A DNA stretch of 21,237 nucleotides from RPRB01 sp035543115 (GTDB lineage Bacteria > Myxococcota > Myxococcia > Myxococcales > Myxococcaceae): positions 1-21,237 of the forward strand of contig DATKKF010000040.1 of the NCBI GenBank assembly GCA_035543115.1. Direction: 5' to 3'. Below are positions 14,756 through 21,237 of the stretch, in pieces (the first letter of the stretch is position 1; each line of letters opens with the position of its first letter). Both the position numbers and the translations under genes were made by a program. Under the pieces are notes generated by a model that saw only the letters and a list, made by a program, of their open reading frames with translations, made no database searches and was not told the DNA's origin.

Positions 14756-17700
14756 TCAGCGCTCGGTCCGACCGGCCGGATTCTTCAGCGCGATCTGCTT
14801 GATCGCCACCAGGTCGCGCGTCTGAAGGAGGTCCACCTGGCCGGCGAACCCGGCGAACGCCTCGTACTGGTTCACCGGGATGCGAGCCATGTCCAGCCGG
14901 TAGCGCTCCTCCACCCGGAACACGTCGGTCTCTCGCTCGTCGCGGGTGAAGAGGCCGAAGGGGCTCTCGAGCTTGCCCCCCTGGAGCGGGTCGTCGATGT
15001 GCCAGCCGGGCGGGAGCCGCAGCGCCACGTGGCTCACGTTCTGCTCGGTGGAGTCGATGAACAGCGGCGAGCGGCGCGTCCCCACCGTGACATACCGGCG
15101 GCCCACCTGCGCGGGGTAGGTCAGCGGCCCGAGCGTCATCCGGCCCTCGTCCACCCGGGCGAACCGCGGGGCGACGAAGTGGTACCGCAGCGACAGCGGC
15201 GCCCCCACCGCCCGCTTCACGTCCAGCCGCAGGTCGGACAGCTCCGCGCCGCCGAAGTAACGCGACAGCGCCTGCTGGAGCGCCTGGTCCCGCTGCTCGT
15301 TGGAGACGCCCTCCAGCGTCTCGGCGAGCTGCGCCGCCTCGAAGCCGCTGTACACCTCGAGCACGTCGCCGCTCAGCGTCCCGTCCTCCGCCAGCTGGAG
15401 GTCGAGCTTCACCTCGCGCCCACCCGCCGGCTGCTGCGCCGGCGTCTTCAGCGCCACCAGCGGCCGCGCGGGCTCGGGGAGCAGGTACGCCTCGCGCCCG
15501 TTCACCGCCTGCTCGGGGAGGAGGCCGAACGGCCCGTAGCGGATGACGGTGTCCAGCCACACCGGCTCGTGACCCGGCACCTCCACCCGCAGGCACACGT
15601 ACGGGAACAGCGCCTCGTTGGGGAACCGGTACGGGTTGGGGTCCGTGGCGTAGGTCCGGACCATCGCCAGCCGCGCGGGGAAGCCCGACGCCTCGAGCGC
15701 CGCCTTGAGGAGCCACAGGCGGCTCCCCCGGTCCTGCGCCAGCGTGCTCGCCGCGGTGAGCCCCAGCCCCGAGTCCCGCCCGGGGATGCGGTCCATCACC
15801 GCCGCGTGCAGCGCACGCACCGCCTCCAGCCCCGACTTTCCGGCCGCGGCCGCCCGGGCGAAGGCCTCCACCTCGAACGTCCGCTGCGCCCGCGCGCTCA
15901 GCGCGTCGCCGGTGGCGGTGAGCAGCCCACCCGGGCCGCTGTCCCCCGAACCCACGACGAGGAACGGCAGCTGCTCGGTGCCCGACGGCGGCGAGTTGGG
16001 CTCGGGGACCAGCGCCGGCGCACCGCGAACCTCCGCTCTCACCACGTCCTCGTCACCCTCGGTCTTCACCGGCGGGGTGGGCATGTTGTGCGCGTCCACC
16101 GTCATCCCCGAGCCGCGGGGCGCCATCACCGCGTACGTCGCCCAGTCGTCCGCCACCCCGCCCACCTGGAAATAGAACGCGCCCGCGGTCCAGCCCGGGC
16201 TCGCCGCGCGCCGCGCCGGGTGCGCCAGGAGGTACTCGAGCTCCACCGAGTCCCCGACCCCCACCCCGGGCAGGCTCACCGTGTCCTTGTCCAGGCTCTC
16301 GGGCTCGAGGACCGTGCCGTCCGCCTTCAGGGTGCGGAGCGCCAGCACCTGCGCGCCCTGCGGCACCTGCACCTCGGCCACCCGCGCCACCGCGCTCTGG
16401 TCGAGCACCTTCTCCACGGTGTGGATGCGGTCCACCATCGAGCCGTCGGCGAAGGCGCGAGTCGCGGCGGCATCCACCACCAGCACGCTCGAGCCCTCGA
16501 CGTTGCTCCCCCGCGCGTCGAAGGCCTTGAGCGCCTTGCGCCCGTCGATGGCGAAGCCGGCGAGGATCTCCTTCCCGGTCCGCGCTCGCTCCACCGCTCG
16601 CCGGAGCGAGAGGTCCGAGCCATCCAGGCTCAGCGCCCGCTCCCGCGCGGCGAGCGCCTCGGCGCCGTGCTTGCCGAGCGCGAGCGTGTCCCCGAGCCGC
16701 TTCCACAGCGACGGGTCCCGGGGACGGAGCGCGGTGAGACCCCGGAGCAGCGCCGCCGCCTCGTCCGTCCGGCGCAGCGAGACCAGGAGATCTGCCTCCT
16801 GGGCGCCGAGCGCCACGTCACCGGGCAGCCGCGCCCGGAGTTGCCGCATCTCTGCCAGCGCCCGGTCGAGCTGGCCCCGGAGCTTCCAGTGGTTCACCCG
16901 CCGGAGCTGCTCGCCGGGACAGGTGGAGATGGCGTCGAGCAGCCCGTCGGTGGTGGCGACCGCGTCGCGGCGCCGTGCGACGTCGTAGCGGACCAGCAGC
17001 GCCTCGCAGAGCCCAGGGACTTGCTCCAGGCTCTGGCGGGCGAGCGTGTCCGCCTGCGCGTCCACGCCTTGGGCCAGCGCGATGCGAGACTCGAGCGACA
17101 GGAGCGGCGTTCCCACCGGGGAGTGCGCCGCGCGCGCCCGAGCCGCCAGCCCCACCGCCTGGTCCACCCGCTGGTCGTTGATCGCCAGGAAGCCGCGGGC
17201 GAGCAGGGCGCCGACGTTCGCCGGGTCCCGTTCCACCGCGACCTCGAGGTCCCGCGTCGCGCGGCCCTGGCCCACCTTGGTGGGAAGGCTCCGGTCGCGC
17301 AGCGCGAGGTCTGCCGAGAGCAGGTTCCAGGCCGCCGCCGGCGGAGGCGTACCCAGCTCCGAGAGCATGCGCCGGGCGCCGTCCACGTCCCGCCCCTCCG
17401 CGTCGCGCGCCGCGAGGAAGGTGGCCAGCGAGCGGCCCGCTTCGGGCTCGAGCGCGGCCTCCATGCTCGCCGCGTCCGGGTAGAAGCCTGGCGCGTCCGC
17501 CCCCTTCACCCCACTCGAGCGCGGCGCCGGCCCGTGCGCGGCCGAGAAGCGGAGGCCCGAGGGCTGCCCGTCGGCCCGGGACACGGTGAAGGCCAGCGAG
17601 CCGGTGCGCTCCTCCTTGAGCAGCACGGCCATCAGCCGGTGCACACCAGGCTCCAGGCGAACCGCGCGCGCCTCGACGGTGGACCCCGGTCGCTCGTACG

Positions 17701-18538
17701 TCCGGCGCTCGTGGAGCAGGGTGCCGTCGAGCAGCATCCGGTGGGTGCTCGGGCTGCTCGCCCGGACGACGTAGAGCGCTGCGGTGGGCACCTCCACGTC
17801 CACCGCCACGACGTAGACGTCGCCGGCCAGCCCCTCGGCGTCCAGCGACAGCCGCCCGGCGGGAAGGGCGAGCACCCGGGGGCTGTCCGCGCCGAAGGGG
17901 CCGGTCAGGGTGTCGGGGATGGCGCCGGTGCGCTCCGGCTCGGTGCGCTCGCCGAAGCCGAGCAGATGAAGTGGCGACAGCGGCCCGAGGAGCGTGACCT
18001 CCGCCGGCACCCCGGCCGCCGACCGCGTCTCGGCCAGCTCGGGGCGCGCTTCGAGGAACTGCAGCTGGGCGAGCGCCTGGCGGAGGAGGACCGCGGTCTC
18101 GCCACCCGCGCCGGCGGCGAGCGCCAGGGGCGCCTCGTCGCGGATGCGCGCATCCAGCGAGCCCGCCGTCCCCGCCATGTCCTGGATCTCCCGAGCGGCG
18201 GCGCTGGCCAGCGGATGCTTCGGCACGGCGCGGACCAGCCGGAGCGCCGCGTCGAGCGACTGCTCGGGGTGTCCGTCCCGGCGGGCAAGCACGCCCTGGA
18301 GCGCCAGCGCGTACGGCTCGCCGGGGTCACGGCGGAGCGCGTCCTCGGCCAGGGCCCGGGCACGCTCGGGCTGGTTCTCGACCAGGAGCGCGTGAAACGC
18401 GGCGAGCGCCACGGTGCGCGCCGGGGCGCCGGAGTCCTTCGCGCGGCCCGCGGCATCGTCGAGCACCGCGGTGGGAGAGGGTGGGAGGTGGGCGCAGGCG
18501 CAGAGCGCGAGCACCAGGACGGGGAGGAGACGACGCAT
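14756..18538 (-). CDS. Large TPR/DUF3857 lipoprotein with degenerate transglutaminase-like domain
   Basis: The 1260-residue protein begins with a type II signal peptide (MRRLLPVLVLALCAC, likely lipidated Cys15). Residues about 25-660 are Ala/Leu/Arg-rich helical repeats of TPR type, interrupted near 200-380 by a beta-rich segment. Residues about 680-850 match DUF3857 (SSVLVVDAAAT, LRTLKADGTVLEPESL, GDSVELEYL). Residues about 890-1035 are a transglutaminase-like fold in which the usual GDCKDKATLL is replaced by RGSRLWLL (937-944), so the Cys is absent. The usual FNH is FPY (978-980), so the His is absent. WLD with Asp996 remains. The rest is a beta-rich C-terminal domain. It is probably a non-enzymatic envelope lipoprotein. 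It follows the Ser/Thr kinase gene by 38 bases on the same strand. ATG 18538 is chosen for the signal peptide; no Shine-Dalgarno sequence is evident. Confidence 0.9.
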   Translation of the reverse strand: MRRLLPVLVLALCACAHLPPSPTAVLDDAAGRAKDSGAPARTVALAAFHALLVENQPERARALAEDALRRDPGEPYALALQGVLARRDGHPEQSLDAALRLVRAVPKHPLASAAAREIQDMAGTAGSLDARIRDEAPLALAAGAGGETAVLLRQALAQLQFLEARPELAETRSAAGVPAEVTLLGPLSPLHLLGFGERTEPERTGAIPDTLTGPFGADSPRVLALPAGRLSLDAEGLAGDVYVVAVDVEVPTAALYVVRASSPSTHRMLLDGTLLHERRTYERPGSTVEARAVRLEPGVHRLMAVLLKEERTGSLAFTVSRADGQPSGLRFSAAHGPAPRSSGVKGADAPGFYPDAASMEAALEPEAGRSLATFLAARDAEGRDVDGARRMLSELGTPPPAAAWNLLSADLALRDRSLPTKVGQGRATRDLEVAVERDPANVGALLARGFLAINDQRVDQAVGLAARARAAHSPVGTPLLSLESRIALAQGVDAQADTLARQSLEQVPGLCEALLVRYDVARRRDAVATTDGLLDAISTCPGEQLRRVNHWKLRGQLDRALAEMRQLRARLPGDVALGAQEADLLVSLRRTDEAAALLRGLTALRPRDPSLWKRLGDTLALGKHGAEALAARERALSLDGSDLSLRRAVERARTGKEILAGFAIDGRKALKAFDARGSNVEGSSVLVVDAAATRAFADGSMVDRIHTVEKVLDQSAVARVAEVQVPQGAQVLALRTLKADGTVLEPESLDKDTVSLPGVGVGDSVELEYLLAHPARRAASPGWTAGAFYFQVGGVADDWATYAVMAPRGSGMTVDAHNMPTPPVKTEGDEDVVRAEVRGAPALVPEPNSPPSGTEQLPFLVVGSGDSGPGGLLTATGDALSARAQRTFEVEAFARAAAAGKSGLEAVRALHAAVMDRIPGRDSGLGLTAASTLAQDRGSRLWLLKAALEASGFPARLAMVRTYATDPNPYRFPNEALFPYVCLRVEVPGHEPVWLDTVIRYGPFGLLPEQAVNGREAYLLPEPARPLVALKTPAQQPAGGREVKLDLQLAEDGTLSGDVLEVYSGFEAAQLAETLEGVSNEQRDQALQQALSRYFGGAELSDLRLDVKRAVGAPLSLRYHFVAPRFARVDEGRMTLGPLTYPAQVGRRYVTVGTRRSPLFIDSTEQNVSHVALRLPPGWHIDDPLQGGKLESPFGLFTRDERETDVFRVEERYRLDMARIPVNQYEAFAGFAGQVDLLQTRDLVAIKQIALKNPAGRTER

Positions 18539-18576
18539 CGGGGAGGCTTTCGGGGATTCGGGGCGGACGCCCGCGG

Positions 18577-20427
18577 TCACTTCTTCGCGTGGCGGCTGGT
18601 GGTGACCGGGGGGCGCACCGGGACCGGCTTCTTCTCGGTCGTGGTCTTGCGCTTCGTGGTCCCCTTGGCCGTCTTCGACTTCGCGGACGTGGAGGGTTCG
18701 GTGAGCACCATCGGCTCGGGGAGGTCCGGCGGCTCCCGGCCGATCTCGTAACCGACCTGGCGGAAGGTGCACTCCCCGTCGATGCAGCCGAGCGCGGGGG
18801 TGGGTGGCGCGCCGAAGCTGTTGCGCCAGTCGGTGCCGAGGTACAGCGGCTCGCCGACCGGCCGCTGGTCGATGTCCGTCCCGACGAAGGCCTGGAGCTG
18901 GCCGGCCCGGTCCACCTCCAGCTTCACGTGGGCGGCGCCGCCGGGAGGGCTCGGCGGGCCGAGCATGGTGCCCCGGCGCTCACCGAGCGCCCACTCGAAC
19001 GCCACCGGCTCGCCGACGCCGGAGACGACGACGGCCACGTACCGCCCGGGGCTGCCGAGCAGCACCAGCGCGGACTGCGGCTCGCGGCTCACTCCCAGCA
19101 GCTGCTCGCGCAGGCCGGACCAAAGAGACGAGGGCGGTGCGCTGGTCGTCACGTCGGCGATGAGCTGGGCCGAGATGCCGTCCCGGTCCACCAGGTCCAG
19201 GTTGAGGCGGCCCACGCTCACGTCGTCGCCGCTGCTGGGGAACCGCACCGTGCGGCCCTCGAGCCCGGGGACGCGGCCCCAGGCGATGAGCGGGATGGCG
19301 TCGGGCCCCTCGCCGAGCACCATCCGGCGGACGTTGCTGGTGTCGGCGATGCGGCCGGGTGAGGTGGTGGCGGTCTCCAGCCGGAGCTCGGGCGAGGTCA
19401 GCGCGGTTCCGGGCGATGGCCGGGGCGGCGGGTGGTAACGGGTCCGGGCCCAGCTGATGCCGAGGACGGCAAACGCGGCCACCACCAGCGCGACCTCGGC
19501 GACCCGGAGCGCCTTCCGGAGCACCGCCCGGATCTGGTTCTTCAGCTGCTCGACCCGGGAGATCTTCCGTGGCACCTGGCTGAACGACACCGGCGCGAAC
19601 GGCTCGAGGTCGAGCATGAGATCTGCGACCCGCTGGTAGCGGTCGGCGGGCGAAGGCCTGAGACAGCGGAGGACGATGGCGTCGAGCCGCTTGTCGGTCC
19701 CCGGGCGGCGCTCGCTCGGCGGATCGAAGGTGCCGATGGGCACCTCGCCCACCAGGAGCTCGTAGAGCATGACCCCGAGCGAGTAGACGTCGGCGCGGTG
19801 GTCGGCGTTCTTCGCGTCCACCCGCTGCTCGGGCGCCATGTAGCTCAGGGTGCCCATCGAGACGTGGGTCTCGGTCACGTTGTAGCGGCTGGTCAGCTTG
19901 CTGTCGTCGAAGAAGGTGGCCAGGCCGAAGTCGGTCACCTTGGCGATGCCGCCCGCCTGCTCGTCGAAGAGGATGTTCTCCGGCTTGAGGTCGCGGTGGA
20001 CGACGCCGCGGCTGTGGGCGTAGTCGATGGCCCGGGCGATCTCCATGACGATCCGGAGCGCACCGGGCATGTCGAGCAGGGGCGAGCGCATCACCTCGCG
20101 GAGCGAGGGCCCGTCCACGAACTCCATCACCAGGTAGTAGGTGTTCTCCGCCTTCCCCTTGTCGACGATGCTCACCACGTTGGGGTGGCTGAGCGTGGCG
20201 AGCGCGGCGGCCTCCTTGTCGAACCGGGCGACGAAGGTGGGGTCGGCGGCCAGCTCCCCGGAGAGGACCTTCACTGCCACCACCCGCCCCAGGCTCAGCT
20301 GGACGGCGCGGTGGACCTCGCCCATCCCGCCCTTGCCCACCAGCTTCTCCAGGCGGTAGCCGGGGATGTGCGGAGGCCCCGCGACCGGCCGCGGCGGGAG
20401 ATGGGTGGCTTCGATGGAGGCGGACAT
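18577..20427 (-). CDS. Transmembrane Hanks-type Ser/Thr protein kinase with extracytoplasmic domain
   Basis: The 616-residue protein has a complete kinase domain at about 24-275: glycine loop GKGGMGEV (31-38), Lys53 in AVKV, HRDLKPEN with Asp146 and Asn151, DFG (166-168), and the activation segment ending in APE (198-200). All catalytic residues are present. One membrane helix follows (about 309-327, VAEVALVVAAFAVLGIS), then an extracytoplasmic region of about 285 residues that is beta-rich, possibly a jelly-roll or LamG-like fold, with CIDGEC near its end, and a Lys/Thr/Pro-rich basic tail (about 575-616). It resembles myxobacterial Pkn kinases. The outer domain probably senses an envelope signal. 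It starts at ATG 20425-20427, shares a short divergent region with the DNA glycosylase gene, and lies upstream of the TPR/DUF3857 lipoprotein gene, probably in one operon. Confidence 0.95.
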   Translation of the reverse strand: MSASIEATHLPPRPVAGPPHIPGYRLEKLVGKGGMGEVHRAVQLSLGRVVAVKVLSGELAADPTFVARFDKEAAALATLSHPNVVSIVDKGKAENTYYLVMEFVDGPSLREVMRSPLLDMPGALRIVMEIARAIDYAHSRGVVHRDLKPENILFDEQAGGIAKVTDFGLATFFDDSKLTSRYNVTETHVSMGTLSYMAPEQRVDAKNADHRADVYSLGVMLYELLVGEVPIGTFDPPSERRPGTDKRLDAIVLRCLRPSPADRYQRVADLMLDLEPFAPVSFSQVPRKISRVEQLKNQIRAVLRKALRVAEVALVVAAFAVLGISWARTRYHPPPRPSPGTALTSPELRLETATTSPGRIADTSNVRRMVLGEGPDAIPLIAWGRVPGLEGRTVRFPSSGDDVSVGRLNLDLVDRDGISAQLIADVTTSAPPSSLWSGLREQLLGVSREPQSALVLLGSPGRYVAVVVSGVGEPVAFEWALGERRGTMLGPPSPPGGAAHVKLEVDRAGQLQAFVGTDIDQRPVGEPLYLGTDWRNSFGAPPTPALGCIDGECTFRQVGYEIGREPPDLPEPMVLTEPSTSAKSKTAKGTTKRKTTTEKKPVPVRPPVTTSRHAKK

Positions 20428-20452
20428 CGCGGGGGACGGGAACGACCTTCCG

Positions 20453-20482
20453 AGGCTACTCTCCCGTCGAATCCCCGGACAA
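20453..20482 (-). promoter_or_regulatory. Possible promoter of the kinase-lipoprotein operon
   Basis: On the minus strand TTGTCC (20482-20477; four matches to TTGACA) is followed after 18 bases by TAGCCT (20458-20453; three matches to TATAAT), about 25 bases before the kinase ATG. Position and spacing are reasonable but the -10 match is weak. Confidence 0.28.
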
Positions 20483-20493
20483 CCTGACGAGGC

Positions 20494-21126
20494 ATGCCAA
20501 CCACCCGGGAACGACTACAAGATCTCCACGCCGAGCTCTCCGGATGCCGCGCCTGCCCACGGGTGCTGGGGACCCCGGTGCACCCTTCCGCACAGCCGGC
20601 GCGGATTCTCCTGGTGGGTCAGGCACCGGGACCCCGGGAGGCCTCGCTGGGAAGGCCGTTCGCCTGGACCGCCGGACGCACCCTCTTCGGGTGGTTCGCC
20701 TCGGTGCTCGGGGCGGACGAGGAGACGGTGCGGCGGCGCGTGTACCTCTCCGCGGTCACCCGCTGCTTCCCGGGCAAGGCGCCAGGCGGCGGCGATCGCC
20801 GGCCGGATCCGGACGAGGTGTCGCGCTGCCGGCGCTGGCTCCGGGCCGAGGTGGAGCTGATGCGCCCGCGCCTGGTGGTGCCGGTGGGCACGCTGGCCAT
20901 CGCCGAGGTGATGGGCCACCGCGGTGGCCTGGCCGGCGTGGTGGGCACCTCGCACCGCCTGGTCTTCGAGGGACACCGGACGGACGTTGTCCCCTTGCCG
21001 CATCCGTCGGGCGCCTCGACCTGGCACCGGACCGAGCCGGGGAAGACGCTGCTCGCGCGGGCGCTGGATCTGCTCGCCTCTCACCCCGAGGTGACGCGGG
21101 CCTTCGGGCGACGCCGCTCGGCGTGA
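20494..21126 (+). CDS. Uracil-DNA glycosylase superfamily protein, 4Fe-4S type
   Basis: The 210-residue protein has the four Cys spaced as in Fe-S uracil-DNA glycosylases (Cys18, Cys21, Cys91, Cys112), motif 1 as GQAPGPREASLGRPF (42-56), and the second motif as LPHPSG (168-173, with His170). Such enzymes remove uracil from DNA to start base-excision repair. Two differences from classical family 4 enzymes are visible. Motif 1 has Gln where Glu is common, and the segment YITNVVKC reads YLSAVTRC, so the Asn of the uracil pocket is Ala87. It therefore belongs to a variant subgroup, perhaps with altered base preference. ATG 20494 starts directly before the first Cys pair; GAGG is present but only two bases upstream. 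It is divergent from the Ser/Thr kinase. Confidence 0.9.
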   Translation: MPTTRERLQDLHAELSGCRACPRVLGTPVHPSAQPARILLVGQAPGPREASLGRPFAWTAGRTLFGWFASVLGADEETVRRRVYLSAVTRCFPGKAPGGGDRRPDPDEVSRCRRWLRAEVELMRPRLVVPVGTLAIAEVMGHRGGLAGVVGTSHRLVFEGHRTDVVPLPHPSGASTWHRTEPGKTLLARALDLLASHPEVTRAFGRRRSA

Positions 21127-21237
21127 CGCCCGCGCCCGTGCTCGCCCTTCACCACGACCGTGCGCCGGCTGCCCCCACCGCGACCGCGCCACCGCGCGGG
21201 CCTGGGGCTGCGCGGACGAGGGCATCGTCCGGCGCCG

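Noticed and set aside
14999..18751. A 1250-codon open frame on the plus strand opposite the long lipoprotein
   Set aside because: Arg/Gly/His-rich translation without domains. The minus strand has a signal peptide and recognisable DUF3857 features.
20515..21225. A 236-codon minus-strand frame covering the DNA glycosylase gene
   Set aside because: It is antisense to a gene with conserved Fe-S and glycosylase motifs; its own translation is Arg/Ala/Gly-rich with no domain.
21127..21237. Possible start of another plus-strand gene (GTG 21138, open to the window end)
   Set aside because: Only about 33 codons are visible, Ala/Pro/Arg-rich and without a ribosome binding site. Open frames of this length are everywhere in this sequence.
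1..21237. CRISPR arrays, tRNA, rRNA, insertion sequences and attachment sites
   Set aside because: No regularly spaced repeats, tRNA-like cloverleaf, rRNA-like stretch or transposase/integrase gene was seen. The only repeat cluster is the 66-base block at 14638-14703.

Overview
The window is about 21 kb of very GC-rich DNA with strong G/C preference at third codon positions. Fourteen genes are supported and gaps between them are short; none exceeds 300 bases (the largest is about 225). The organism is probably a myxobacterium (Myxococcota, likely Cystobacterineae). That is inference from the base composition, an Oar-like TonB-dependent receptor with an N-terminal carboxypeptidase-regulatory-like domain, a transmembrane Hanks-type Ser/Thr kinase, several two-component proteins and a long coiled-coil protein with a Pro/Ala-rich linker. 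No tRNA, rRNA, CRISPR array, insertion sequence or phage gene was seen.

Layout. (1) 1-4327, + strand: the 3' part of a large coiled-coil protein, an Asp/Glu racemase-family protein, and the radical SAM heme chaperone HemW. (2) 4398/4533-6808: a CHASE3 histidine kinase (+) ending 11 bases from a convergent LuxR-type regulator (-) that has no receiver domain. (3) 7021-8858, +: a LytS-type kinase and a LytTR response regulator, translationally overlapped. (4) 9028-13474, +: a TonB-dependent receptor, a cysteine-rich lipoprotein and an ArsR-family repressor, tightly spaced with good ribosome binding sites, so very probably one operon. It follows the LytS/LytTR pair after a 169-base leader with overlapping inverted repeats. 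(5) 13414-14637: a four-helix membrane protein (-), overlapping the end of the ArsR gene, and a divergent DoxX-family protein (+). (6) 14638-14703: a compact cluster of direct and inverted repeats in a convergent gap. (7) 20427 down to 14756, - strand: a transmembrane Ser/Thr kinase followed after 38 bases by a 1260-residue lipoprotein with TPR-like, DUF3857 and degenerate transglutaminase-like regions. (8) 20494-21126, +: an Fe-S uracil-DNA glycosylase family protein, divergent from the kinase. The final 111 bases hold nothing I can call.

The three points most worth following are these. The receptor/Cys-rich lipoprotein/ArsR operon next to a LytS/LytTR system suggests a regulated uptake or surface-sensing locus. 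The Ser/Thr kinase paired with a lipoprotein whose transglutaminase-like domain has lost its Cys and His suggests a cell-envelope signalling pair. The racemase and the DNA glycosylase both carry substitutions at positions where their families usually have key residues.
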